The position numbers and the translations under genes are program-made. A stretch of 37,878 nucleotides of DNA from Syntrophorhabdales bacterium (GTDB lineage: Bacteria; Desulfobacterota; Syntrophorhabdia; Syntrophorhabdales; WCHB1-27), in contig DATKNH010000024.1 in assembly GCA_035541455.1 (NCBI GenBank), positions 1 to 37,878 of the forward strand, given 5' to 3'. Each line of letters begins with the position of its first letter. Positions within the stretch are counted from its first letter, which is position 1. Under the pieces are notes generated by a model. It saw only the letters and a program-made list of their open reading frames with translations, was not told the origin of the DNA and did not search any database. Positions 15,057-22,668 of the stretch are shown piece after piece.

Positions 15057-15349
15057 TAATAGAGTTCCTCGATATGGGCGAGTAAGGCCCTCTTCATTTC
15101 CACCATGCGGGGATCCTCCTCGGTCTTTGAGAACGATGCGTTAATCTTCGCCACGAATTCGTCCTTCGGTATTTCCGGAATGCGCTTACCAACAATGAAG
15201 ACCTCGGTGATACCCATGCCGGTGAGTTTTCGTTTGAGAGATTCAGAAACCTCAACGCCCGAGGCGATCAGGATAATGCCTGTTTCATTTGTTATCGGCT
15301 TGGCAAGTACCGCCCCAGGCCCCACGGACTCAACCGATACTTTCAGCAT
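15056..15349 (-). CDS. Small HD-associated regulatory protein
   Basis: A 97-residue soluble protein whose sequence (VGPGAVLAKPITNETGIILI, then GVEVSESLKRKLTGMGITEV) resembles the short beta-rich domain found in front of HD-GYP or HDOD domains. Here it is a separate polypeptide. Its stop overlaps the start of the HDOD gene by one base (TAATG). A partner or regulatory role for the HDOD protein is inferred from this coupling. The ATG at 15349 has GGGAG a few bases upstream. The gap 15350-15505 upstream shows no convincing promoter or structure. Confidence 0.75.
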   Translation of the reverse strand: MLKVSVESVGPGAVLAKPITNETGIILIASGVEVSESLKRKLTGMGITEVFIVGKRIPEIPKDEFVAKINASFSKTEEDPRMVEMKRALLAHIEELY

Positions 15350-15505
15350 ACTTCACTCCCATTGTTCCCACTGACGATTAGTTAGTTTATCGGCAGGATT
15401 CAAAAAAGATATAGCGTAAAGTTGGCCGCGCATTGGCACCGACCCTGATCGCACGTCCATGACTCTACTGACGGGGAGACTCCAGTTTCCATGAGAATTG
15501 CTTGA

Positions 15506-15534
15506 TTTACGAGGTGCAAAAAACATTGTATATT
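15506..15534 (+). promoter_or_regulatory. Candidate sigma-70 promoter for the DUF2848 gene
   Basis: TTTACG (15506-15511), exactly 17 bases and TATATT (15529-15534). Transcription would start near 15541, about 260 bases before the DUF2848 start codon, giving an unusually long leader that holds a possible small ORF at 15632-15736 and no riboswitch I can identify. Confidence 0.5.
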
Positions 15535-15631
15535 GAAAAACCGGTATGATCTTCAGGCTGATGAGAGAGGAGAGTGCCGTAAGCTATGCCTGTCTCGCCG
15601 ATCGAGCCTTAACCCGAGGGGAGTGCTGGCT

Positions 15632-15736
15632 GTGGGTACAGAGGAAGAATGCATCAGCTCCATGGAAGTGGACATGGGACTGGTACAATCGATACAAAAA
15701 GAGTTCAGTCTTCTAAATGACCGCGTTCTGAAGTGA
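15632..15736 (+). CDS. Possible small ORF in the DUF2848 leader
   Basis: A GTG at 15632, 8 bases after AGGGGAG, opens 34 codons ending at a TGA at 15734-15736, 64 bases before the DUF2848 start. The predicted peptide ends with an amphipathic-looking stretch, MGLVQSIQKEFSLLNDRVLK. No family is recognised. It could equally be untranslated leader RNA, so the call is weak. Confidence 0.25.
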   Translation: MGTEEECISSMEVDMGLVQSIQKEFSLLNDRVLK

Positions 15737-15800
15737 ACGGGCCTAAACTTCGAGCAATGACTGCAACTGGGGCTTTGCGTCGCAAGAGAGGGGTGTGATT

Positions 15801-16508
15801 ATGAAAGGTTTGGAACTGAGTGTTGTGACCGGCGCTTCAAGTATTCCCCTGCAGTTCAGGGTTAAACGCATGGTCAACGGAGGGTACGTGGGCAGAGACG
15901 TTGAGGCGGTCAAGGCTCACCTCGCAGAACTGAGTCGTGAAGGCGTACCTGCTCCTCCATCAGTTCCCATGATCTTCCCCGTGTTGAGTGACAATATCAC
16001 CGCGGATGACCGGATAGAAGTAATAGGTAATAAGACCTCAGGTGAAGCAGAGTTCGTGCTACTGTTCGACGCAGAAAATATTTTCGTTGGCGTGGGAAGC
16101 GATCACACGGACAGAGAACTCGAGCGGGAAAGCATCGTGATGTCAAAACAGGTCTGTCCAAACGTGCTCTCCCCACAGGTCTGGAAATACGATGATGTTG
16201 AAGAGGGATGGGATGATCTGACCATTCAGGGCTGGGTTAAACCTCGGGATGCTGAGGAGTGGCTGCTCTATCAGAAAGCGCCTCTGGGCACCATCATATC
16301 CGCTCGCGATCTTATCGGTCTCGTGAAACCAGCGATAAAAGACGGCGGGGTGGAGGGGCTTGTCATCTTCTCCGGAACAGTCCCTATCCTGACGCGAGAG
16401 ATGGTATTCGGCTCCGCGTTTCGAGCCGAATTGATTGACGCACGAAGGGACAGAAAACTACGCTGCGAGTACCGGGTGGTCGTGCTCGACTATCTGAAAG
16501 GGTACTGA
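15801..16508 (+). CDS. DUF2848 family protein (FAH-like fold)
   Basis: A 235-residue protein matching the DUF2848 pattern: GRDVEAVKAHLAEL near the start, then the hallmark VGSDHTDRELERESIVMSKQ, then VWKYDDVEEGWDDL and a C-terminal GTVPI block. The family is thought to be related to fumarylacetoacetate hydrolase and is often found in catabolic gene neighbourhoods, but no reaction is established. The ATG at 15801 is favoured over the GTG at 15795 because AGAGGGG ends 7 bases before it. Transcription probably starts about 260 bases upstream (15506-15534). Confidence 0.85.
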   Translation: MKGLELSVVTGASSIPLQFRVKRMVNGGYVGRDVEAVKAHLAELSREGVPAPPSVPMIFPVLSDNITADDRIEVIGNKTSGEAEFVLLFDAENIFVGVGSDHTDRELERESIVMSKQVCPNVLSPQVWKYDDVEEGWDDLTIQGWVKPRDAEEWLLYQKAPLGTIISARDLIGLVKPAIKDGGVEGLVIFSGTVPILTREMVFGSAFRAELIDARRDRKLRCEYRVVVLDYLKGY

Positions 16509-16564
16509 GCATGGTATGTCAGTTGCCGTCTGAACAGCGTCACCGAACCTCTTACCATGGTACA

Positions 16565-16583
16565 TCTCAGTATCGGACTGAGA
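16565..16583. terminator. Hairpin between convergent genes
   Basis: TCTCAGT, ATCGG and ACTGAGA form a perfect 7-bp stem in the 100-base gap between the convergent DUF2848 and Rrf2 genes. There is no T-run on either side, so terminator function is uncertain. Confidence 0.3.
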
Positions 16584-16609
16584 GCGAGAATACATTTGAG
16601 GCAGCGGCG

Positions 16610-17080
16610 TCAGATAACATAGAGCAATGCCCGGTCTATAGCCCTCTCTATCCCGAACGCCCTTGCGCGTTCGCACAGATCGGCCAGTGTCACGGAATCG
16701 AAAACTTCCATGAGAATATTTGATGCGGCCTGCCAGACGCCTCGAGTGACGCAGGAATCGATCCTTTCGCAACGCTTTCCTGGTTTACAATCGTCTCGCA
16801 GGCACACCACAAGCCGAACCGGTCCATCAACTGCCCTGACAACATCGCCTATGGTTATTTCGACATCGGCCCTCGCAAGGTGATATCCACCCGCAGGCCC
16901 CCTCAAGCTCCTCACCAGGCGTGCCCGCTTCAACCTCTGGAACACCTGTTCGATGTGCCCTTCCGACAGCCCCTGCCGTGCTGCGATCTCTTTCGTCTGT
17001 GTAAGAGATCCGCCGGAATGGTAGGCAATGTCAAAAAGTGCCATGACGCCACAGTCAGTGTCAGCGGTTATTTTGAGCAT
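16610..17080 (-). CDS. Rrf2-family regulator with four-Cys cluster motif (copy 1)
   Basis: A 156-residue winged-helix regulator. The DNA-binding region is residues 1-65 (recognition helix GHIEQVFQRLKRARLV), and the wing is SLRGPAGGYHLAR. The effector segment has Cys93, Cys98, Cys104 and Cys110, compatible with an iron-sulfur cluster as in IscR or NsrR. It diverges from cysK across a 164-base region with clear promoters for both genes. By position it is a good candidate to regulate cysK (compare CymR, the Rrf2 regulator of cysteine metabolism in Gram-positives) and itself. The ATG at 17080 has GAGGA upstream. Confidence 0.9.
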   Translation of the reverse strand: MLKITADTDCGVMALFDIAYHSGGSLTQTKEIAARQGLSEGHIEQVFQRLKRARLVRSLRGPAGGYHLARADVEITIGDVVRAVDGPVRLVVCLRDDCKPGKRCERIDSCVTRGVWQAASNILMEVFDSVTLADLCERARAFGIERAIDRALLYVI

Positions 17081-17101
17081 ACATTCCTCAAGCTTTCTGT
17101 A

Positions 17102-17131
17102 ACTTTACCCATACTGTAATGTGCCTGTCAA
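17102..17131 (-). promoter_or_regulatory. Candidate promoter of Rrf2 copy 1
   Basis: On the minus strand a perfect TTGACA (17126-17131), an 18-base spacer and TAAAGT (17102-17107), immediately upstream of the Rrf2 start. Confidence 0.5.
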
Positions 17132-17179
17132 GCTGATACCGCCTATTTAATCAATTATCTAAATTAATCAGCTGCGAAC

Positions 17180-17208
17180 TTGACAAAAGACTTCTTAAAT
17201 ACTATAGT
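17180..17208 (+). promoter_or_regulatory. cysK: Strong sigma-70 promoter of cysK with overlapping palindrome
   Basis: A perfect TTGACA (17180-17185), 17 bases and TATAGT (17203-17208). The -10 lies inside a perfect 10-base palindrome, TACTATAGTA (17200-17209). ATTAATC (17163-17169) and its inverse GATTAAT (17219-17225) flank the promoter. Either could be the operator of one of the two neighbouring Rrf2 regulators. Confidence 0.7.
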
Positions 17209-17244
17209 AGTCAGATAGGATTAATAGGGACAAAGGAGAAGGCT

Positions 17245-18240
17245 ATGGGTATACTTTACGAGGATAACAGCTTTTCGATCGGCAGAACACCCCTTGTGCG
17301 GCTCAACCGTGTCACAGGCAGCACCAAGGCAAAGATCTTCGGGAAGATTGAGGGTAGGAACCCGGCCTATTCAGTTAAGTGCCGTATCGGCGCAGCCATG
17401 ATCTGGGACGCTGAGAAGTCAGGAAGGCTGAAGCCCGGGATGGAGATCATAGAGCCTACATCGGGCAACACAGGCATTGCGCTGGCGTATGTTGGTGCGG
17501 CACGAGGTTACAAGGTGATCATCACCATGCCGGAGAGTATGAGCATTGAAAGGCGGAAAGTGCTCAAAGCGCTGGGTGCGAACATCGTGCTCACCGAAAA
17601 AGAAAAAGGTATGAAAGGCGCTATTGCTAAAGCTACGGAGATAGCAGAAAGCAATCCGAATCGCTATTTCATGCCTCAACAATTCGAAAACCCGGCGAAC
17701 CCGGCAATTCACGAGGCTACCACCGCTGTGGAGATATGGAACGATACCGACGGCAACATGGACATAGTGGTGGCAGGCGTCGGTACAGGAGGCACTATCA
17801 CCGGCGTGAGCAGGTATTTCAAGATCACGAGGCACAGACCGATCATCTCGGTTGCAGTCGAACCCAGCGCGTCACCGGTACTCTCCCAGACACGCAAGGG
17901 AGAAACTCTCAGCCCTAATCCTCACAAGATCCAGGGTATCGGCGCGGGCTTCGTACCGAAGGTTCTCGATCTGGGCTTGGTGGATCGCATAGAGACAGTA
18001 TCAGACGATGAGGCCATAGAGATGGCTCGAAGGCTCGGAAAAGAGGAAGGTATCCTTTCAGGTATCTCGTGCGGCGCAGCCGTTGCTGTAGCCGCGCGGA
18101 TAGCCGCGGAGCCCACAAGCGCCGGGAAGACCATCGTGGCGATTCTTCCCGATTCCGGCGAGCGCTACCTCTCCTCGCCCCTGTTTGAGGGCTACTTCAA
18201 GGAAGTGGAACGAGCCACAGCGTCGGACACGATTCTTTAG
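17245..18240 (+). CDS. cysK: Cysteine synthase (O-acetylserine sulfhydrylase)
   Basis: A PLP-dependent beta-replacement enzyme making cysteine from O-acetylserine and sulfide or a sulfur-carrier thiocarboxylate. The PLP lysine is Lys45 in [10 protein letters not shown], the substrate loop PTSGNTG is residues 71-77, and the phosphate-binding loop is [10 protein letters not shown]. At 331 residues it is slightly longer than typical CysK. The ATG at 17245 follows AAAGGAGAAGG. It heads an apparent operon with an Rrf2 regulator (16-base gap), a MoaD/ThiS-type carrier and a rhodanese-E1 protein. Thiocarboxylated carrier protein rather than free sulfide may therefore be its sulfur donor, as in the mycobacterial CysM-CysO pair. 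Confidence 0.93.
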   Translation: MGILYEDNSFSIGRTPLVRLNRVTGSTKAKIFGKIEGRNPAYSVKCRIGAAMIWDAEKSGRLKPGMEIIEPTSGNTGIALAYVGAARGYKVIITMPESMSIERRKVLKALGANIVLTEKEKGMKGAIAKATEIAESNPNRYFMPQQFENPANPAIHEATTAVEIWNDTDGNMDIVVAGVGTGGTITGVSRYFKITRHRPIISVAVEPSASPVLSQTRKGETLSPNPHKIQGIGAGFVPKVLDLGLVDRIETVSDDEAIEMARRLGKEEGILSGISCGAAVAVAARIAAEPTSAGKTIVAILPDSGERYLSSPLFEGYFKEVERATASDTIL

Positions 18241-18256
18241 AAGGTCTTTGTTCGTT

Positions 18257-18703
18257 ATGAAAGTATCGACGAAAGGAAGATACGGTCTCAGAGCCATGGT
18301 GGACATTGCCATGCATGCGCAAAATGGCAATCCTGTCTTTCTCTCCGAGGTTGCAAAGAGACAGGATATATCAGGCAAATACCTGGAGCAGATCTTTTCG
18401 ATACTCCACAGTGCAGGCCTTGTCAGCGCGCTGCGCGGAAGAAAGGGAGGCTATCTTCTCACAAGATCACCCGATAAAATCAGGATCAAAGAAATCGTCA
18501 CAGCCCTGGAAGGTCCCTGCGCCTTCGTCGATTGTGTCGCGGACGAGACTATCTGCCCGAGGAGTGAGAAATGCGCAACGCGCGACGTCTGGAGCCTGCT
18601 GAGCAGCAAGGTGGAAGAATTGCTTTCCGGTCTTACTCTCGCAGACCTCACCAGGATGCAGAAGGAGAAAGGCGAGCATTCAGCGGGTATGTACCATATC
18701 TGA
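18257..18703 (+). CDS. Rrf2-family regulator with four-Cys cluster motif (copy 2)
   Basis: A 148-residue Rrf2/IscR-type regulator starting MKVSTKGRYGLRAMVDIA, with a winged helix (residues 1-70) and Cys88, Cys93, Cys100 and Cys106 as possible iron-sulfur ligands. The start is the ATG at 18257, the usual family N-terminus, with AAGG upstream. A longer frame reaching back into cysK is not supported. It lies 16 bases after cysK and 16 before the sulfur-carrier gene, so it is an operon member. It and copy 1 bracket cysK. It probably senses Fe-S or cysteine status and controls the operon, but its operator is not identified. Confidence 0.9.
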   Translation: MKVSTKGRYGLRAMVDIAMHAQNGNPVFLSEVAKRQDISGKYLEQIFSILHSAGLVSALRGRKGGYLLTRSPDKIRIKEIVTALEGPCAFVDCVADETICPRSEKCATRDVWSLLSSKVEELLSGLTLADLTRMQKEKGEHSAGMYHI

Positions 18704-18719
18704 GATTGGAGATGAAGAA

Positions 18720-19007
18720 ATGAAAGTTACTGTGGAGTTCCTTAGCTTACCCCTCATCACTCAGCCCCTGGGAAAGAAGAAGATCGCTGTCGAGTTCCGT
18801 GGGTCGACGCTCGCCGACCTTACCCGCGAGCTCGGTTCCACGATCAAACGCGCGAAGGACGTGCTTCTCCGCACCGACGGCGTGATCGATGATGATATTC
18901 AGATCTATATCAACGGCACCGACACTGTGGACAGAGACCGGAGTGACAGCATAACATTGAGTGAGGGGGACACGGTTACCTTCATGATGCTGGTTGCAGG
19001 AGGCTGA
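18720..19007 (+). CDS. MoaD/ThiS-family sulfur-carrier protein
   Basis: A beta-grasp ubiquitin-like sulfur carrier of 95 residues ending in the required C-terminal Gly-Gly (MLVAGG). The C-terminus would be adenylated by the E1-like protein encoded next and converted to a thiocarboxylate for sulfur transfer. The neighbourhood (cysK and a rhodanese-E1) favours a CysO-like role in cysteine synthesis, though molybdopterin or thiamine synthesis is possible. The ATG at 18720 is preceded by GGAGATGAAGAA. Confidence 0.88.
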   Translation: MKVTVEFLSLPLITQPLGKKKIAVEFRGSTLADLTRELGSTIKRAKDVLLRTDGVIDDDIQIYINGTDTVDRDRSDSITLSEGDTVTFMMLVAGG

Positions 19008-19028
19008 TGTTTTTGTCATCATACAGAA

Positions 19029-20186
19029 ATGTGCGTTATGGAAGATAAGTCGCCAGAACAATTGCTTGAGGAAGCCAGGGCCGAAATCGAAGAGGTTTCT
19101 GTTGATGAGGCACATCGCCTTCTGATCGACAACGAGCCTATGGTGTTTCTTGATATACGGGAACCGGAGCAGGTCGCGGCCGGCTATATCAAAGGCTCTG
19201 TTTTCATAAGGGGCGATGAAGTAGAAATGCATGCGCGCCACCTCCTGCCGGACAGAGAGAAGCCTGTGCTGCTCTATTGCGGCGAGGGCGTCCGCTCTCT
19301 TTTCACGGCGCTGACATTGAAAGAAATGGGATACGAGGATGTCAGGGCTTTGGCCGGCGGTTTCAAGGCCTGGGTGGAAGCAGGCTACGATACAGAGAGC
19401 GATAGCCTCTTGAGCCGGGAGCAGCTCAACCATTACAGCCGACAGATTATTCTCAAAGAAGTTGGCGTCGAGGGACAGAAGAAGCTCTTGAACGCACGCG
19501 TGTTGATCGTTGGCGCGGGCGGGCTGGGTAGTCCTTCCGGACTGTATCTCGCTGCCGCGGGCGTAGGTACGCTGGGCATTGCAGATTACGATAAGGTGGC
19601 AATGTCGAATCTGAATCGCCAGGTGCTTCATGCGCATGGCAGTGTCGGAAAGTCAAAGGTGGAATCGGCTCTGGACGCGCTCACGCGGGCCAATCCTGAC
19701 GTCAGCCTTATCGGCATCAACCAGCGAATCACTCCTGGTAACGTTCTCGGAATACTGGAGGATTTCGATATCGTCCTTGATGGGTCAGACAATTTCGCCA
19801 CCAAGTATCTGATGAACGATGCCTGTTACTTCGCGGGAAAGCCGTATGTATTTGGAGGAGCGACGCGCTTTGAGGGCCAGGCCGGCGTCTTTCATTCCGC
19901 TGCCGGCGGCCCATGCCTGCGCTGTATCTGGCCGCACCCGCCGAGGGACGGCCTCGTCCCCACCTGAAGCGAGGTCGGGGTCCTGGGCACAGTGCCCGGG
20001 CAGATTGGCCTGGTCCAGGCCACAGAGGTGATGAAGCTTCTACTCGGCGTGGGCACCTCACTGAGAGGCCGCCTTCTTCTGTACGATGCTCTCGATCTGG
20101 ATTACAGAATTCTGGGACTCCAGAAGAATCCCTCCTGCCCGCTTTGCGGCGACAAGCCGACCATCACTGGTTTAAGAGCCCCGTAG
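19029..20186 (+). CDS. Rhodanese-E1 (MoeB/ThiF-like) sulfurtransferase, probable selenoprotein
   Basis: The 385-codon frame is read through one in-frame TGA at 19965-19967. Residues 22-125 are a rhodanese domain with active Cys84 in YCGEGVRS. Residues 135-385 are an E1-like adenylyltransferase: ATP loop GAGGLGS (162-168), NLNRQ, DGSDNF, and zinc cysteines CLRC (296-299) and CPLC (370-373). The TGA is codon 313, in VPT-TGA-SEVGVLG, the position of the conserved cysteine in MoeB-type proteins (LTCVEAGV in E. coli MoeB). After the TGA the same frame continues with GQIGLVQATEVMKLLLG, the second zinc pair and a TAG at 20184-20186. Selenocysteine insertion is the simplest reading. A plain stop would leave a protein lacking half its zinc site. 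A mutation or sequencing error (TGC to TGA) is the alternative. Confidence 0.75.
19968..20011 (+). promoter_or_regulatory. Candidate bacterial SECIS hairpin after the TGA
   Basis: Directly 3' of the TGA, CCTGGGCA (19982-19989), loop CAG and TGCCCGGG (19993-20000) form an 8-bp stem with one G-T pair. A lower stem pairs AGGTC (19972-19976) with GGCCT (20007-20011). The apical loop begins 22 bases after the TGA, within the range usual for bacterial SECIS elements. A weakness is that the G is third in the three-base loop rather than first or second. Confidence 0.5.
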
Positions 20187-20288
20187 CGATAGGAATCTGA
20201 GCAATCAAATATTGTTGGCAAGCGAGGGAAATGGTGCGAGCGGCCAATCCTATTATTTGAGTTTCATTGCTCTAAGGCGAATCGACCC

Positions 20289-20993
20289 CTACATGCCTAG
20301 ATATGCTTCGCGAACCTTATCATCATTGAGCAGGTCGGAACTTTTCCCTTCCAATGTGATCTGCCCGTTCTCAAGCACATACGTCCTGTTGCTCAGCGCA
20401 AGAGAAAGCTCCACTTCCTGTGAAACAATGAGAATCGTGAGTCCCTGATCACCGAGGATCTTCAGCGTGTCAAAAACATTTGCCGTAAAGAGCGGTGACA
20501 GGCCTTCGGAAGGTTCGTCCAGCATCAGGAGCTTCGGTACTGACATCAGGGCCCTGCCGATGGCAAGCATCTGTTGCTCACCACCGCTGAGCAGTCCTGC
20601 TTTCTGCTGTTTGCGCTGCTGAAAAAGCGGGAAGAGTTTGTAAACCCTTTCCAGCGACTCGGCTGTGCGCCTCCGCGCCTCACCCAGATACGCGCCCATC
20701 TCGAGATTGTTGATAACTTTCATCTTCGGAAAGAGCTGTCTCCCCTCAGGCACCTGGATGAGGCCTTGCCTGCAAATCGCATGGGGTGGAAGCCTGTCTA
20801 TCCTCTGTCCGAGGAAATCAATCCGTCCGGATGACGGCTGCATCAGTCCTGAAATCGTCTTGAGGAGCGTTGTCTTACCGCCGCCGTTCGCGCCGACGAC
20901 AGATACAATCTCTCCCTCGTTCACCGTGAGGGAAACATTTCTCAATACATCGACGCCTGCGTAGCCCGCACTCACATTATCAACACTCAGCAT
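20289..20993 (-). CDS. livF: Branched-chain-type ABC transporter ATPase LivF (operon 1)
   Basis: ATP-binding subunit of a HAAT (branched-chain amino acid/organic acid) importer. Walker A is GANGGGKTT, the signature is LSGGEQQMLAIGRALM, Walker B is LLMLDEPSEGLSP, and it ends LEGKSSDLLNDDKVREAYLGM. At 234 residues it is typical of LivF. Its start overlaps the end of livG by 7 bases. It is the last gene of the minus-strand operon and convergent with the rhodanese-E1 gene. The 100-base gap beyond its stop contains only a weak GAGCAAT/ATTGCTC inverted pair. Confidence 0.92.
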   Translation of the reverse strand: MLSVDNVSAGYAGVDVLRNVSLTVNEGEIVSVVGANGGGKTTLLKTISGLMQPSSGRIDFLGQRIDRLPPHAICRQGLIQVPEGRQLFPKMKVINNLEMGAYLGEARRRTAESLERVYKLFPLFQQRKQQKAGLLSGGEQQMLAIGRALMSVPKLLMLDEPSEGLSPLFTANVFDTLKILGDQGLTILIVSQEVELSLALSNRTYVLENGQITLEGKSSDLLNDDKVREAYLGM

Positions 20994-21715
20994 GCTCTTT
21001 TCTTCCCCAGGTAAGCCTCTATGACCGCTGGATCCCTCGATACTTCCTCGGGCTTCCCCTCAGCCAGTTTTACGCCGTACTGAATCACAAAGATCTTCTC
21101 GCACGTGCCCATAACAGCTTTCATCACGTGTTCGATCAGAAATATAGTGACGCCAAGCTCATCCCTGATCCGGAAGATCAGTTTTATTGCATCCTGTATC
21201 TCTGTGTCATTAAGTCCCGAGAAGACTTCATCGAGGAGAAGGAACTCCGGTTTCAGTGCAAGCGCCCGTGCGAGTTCGAGACGTTTCTTCTCTGCCGCAA
21301 CAAGGCGCTGGGCGGGAACATCTTTCTTGTCATCAAGCCTGACAAACTTCAAAAGCTCCAATGCCCTTCCCCTTCCTTTACCCATGCTGCCTATAGCTTC
21401 ACGGCCGTAAAGAACTGCGGTAGTCACGTTGTCGAGTACGCTCAACCCGAGAAGAGGGCGCACGATCTGGAAGGTACGGGCAATGCCGAGACGCGCTATC
21501 TCGTAAGGTCTGCAGCGGGTGATCTCCTTACCTTTGTAGATAATCCTACCGGAATCGGCAGGATAGAACCCGGTTATCGCATTGAAGAGCGTGGTCTTGC
21601 CTGAACCGTTGGGGCCGATCAGTCCTACAATCTGCCCCTGCCCCACCACGAAATCGAGGTTGGTCAGCGCTCTCAAGCCTCCGAATCTCCTGCAGACCTG
21701 AACACCTTCAAGCAT
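20987..21715 (-). CDS. livG: Branched-chain-type ABC transporter ATPase LivG (operon 1)
   Basis: The second ATPase of the importer, 242 residues. Walker A is GPNGSGKTT and Walker B is FLLLDEVFSGL. The characteristic LivG segment GIARTFQIVRPLLGLSVLDNV is present. The ABC signature is atypical, reading VAAEKKRLELARAL in place of the usual LSxGQ-type motif, a deviation also seen in the second LivG of this window. The ATG follows GGAGTTAG. It is 12 bases downstream of livM. Confidence 0.92.
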   Translation of the reverse strand: MLEGVQVCRRFGGLRALTNLDFVVGQGQIVGLIGPNGSGKTTLFNAITGFYPADSGRIIYKGKEITRCRPYEIARLGIARTFQIVRPLLGLSVLDNVTTAVLYGREAIGSMGKGRGRALELLKFVRLDDKKDVPAQRLVAAEKKRLELARALALKPEFLLLDEVFSGLNDTEIQDAIKLIFRIRDELGVTIFLIEHVMKAVMGTCEKIFVIQYGVKLAEGKPEEVSRDPAVIEAYLGKKRAC

Positions 21716-21727
21716 CGCTAACTCCCT

Positions 21728-22663
21728 CTATCCCTTCTCACGCGCAAACGCTTCCCGCGCATACTGTATAACACCGTCGGGCATGAACATGATTACGATC
21801 ACAAGAAGCAACCCGTAGAGGATGCGCGAAATCTCAGCACCTATAAAGGTGACGATGAGTTGATTCGCAAGGCTCAACACAACAGCACCGATGAGAGGTC
21901 CGCTCCACGTGCGGCAGCCGCCGAAAAAAGACATCAGCAAAATGAGAAGACTCGTGTTCATGCTGAAGGTCACTTCAGGATGCACGTAGGACATGTAGTA
22001 TCCATAGATGCCTCCCACGGTGCCGGCCAGAAAAGCTCCGAGGATGAATGCTTTCATTTTCAGCCACGGTGTATTGATGCCCATGGTCTTGGCCACATCT
22101 TCATCTTCGCGGATTGCAACAAGACCCGCACCGAATTTGGAGCGCTCCACGTAGCGGACCACGAGAGTGGTGATGGTAGCGAGGATCAGCATCGCCTCAT
22201 AGAAGAGGAGCCTGTTCATCTCGATGCTGACCGGCAGGAGTTTGTACCAGAGCCCAGTACTCGACCCTACGAAATCCCAGTTCATGAAGATGAGCTGCAT
22301 GACCACCGCGAGCAGCAGTGATGAGATCGTAAAATAGGCCCCTTTCAGCCTGAGCACAGGGTAGCCCACCAGAGCCGCAAGAATGGCGGAGAAAATGCCG
22401 CCCAGCGGAGCAGTGACGAAGGGTGACAGGCCGAGGCGGTTCATGCAGACTGCTGTCGTGTAGGCTCCCGTACTGAAGAAAGCGATATGGCCGAGGCTCA
22501 CATACCCTGTGTAGCCTCCGAGAAGGTTCCAGCTCTCGGTCAATCCCACAAACATAAACACAGAGAAGCAGAGCGTGAGAAAGAAAAGAGGGGGTTTGAC
22601 AATCGGAAAGGCGAAAAGAACGAACATGGCAAGGAGAACGAGTATGTACTTGCGTGTCTTCAT
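21728..22663 (-). CDS. livM: Branched-chain-type ABC permease LivM (operon 1)
   Basis: Inner-membrane permease of 311 residues with about nine hydrophobic segments and the LivM hallmark NLLGGYTGYVSLGHIAFFST. The cytoplasmic coupling-helix region is VGLVAIREDEDVAKTMGINT-like. The start is the ATG at 22663 (MKTRKYILVLLAMFV), 5 bases after the livH stop, with GGAGCG upstream. The longer open frame extending to 23014 merely overlaps livH and gives non-permease sequence, so it is rejected. Confidence 0.9.
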   Translation of the reverse strand: MKTRKYILVLLAMFVLFAFPIVKPPLFFLTLCFSVFMFVGLTESWNLLGGYTGYVSLGHIAFFSTGAYTTAVCMNRLGLSPFVTAPLGGIFSAILAALVGYPVLRLKGAYFTISSLLLAVVMQLIFMNWDFVGSSTGLWYKLLPVSIEMNRLLFYEAMLILATITTLVVRYVERSKFGAGLVAIREDEDVAKTMGINTPWLKMKAFILGAFLAGTVGGIYGYYMSYVHPEVTFSMNTSLLILLMSFFGGCRTWSGPLIGAVVLSLANQLIVTFIGAEISRILYGLLLVIVIMFMPDGVIQYAREAFAREKG

Positions 22664-22668
22664 CAACG

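Noticed and set aside
15571-15663. Resemblance of GGAGAGTG and GCATCAGCTCC to the ends of a THF riboswitch, and a CTGATGAG like a hammerhead core
   Set aside because: The conserved THF core between the ends is missing, and the hammerhead GAAA is absent. Only the edges match by chance.
19029-19967. Reading the E1 protein as ending at the TGA (312 residues)
   Set aside because: It would lack the second zinc Cys pair and a conserved third of the fold, which continue in the same frame without any other disruption.
20203-20275. GAGCAAT/ATTGCTC inverted pair between convergent genes as another repeat element
   Set aside because: Only a 7-base match with no tandem words. It is too weak to group with the other elements.
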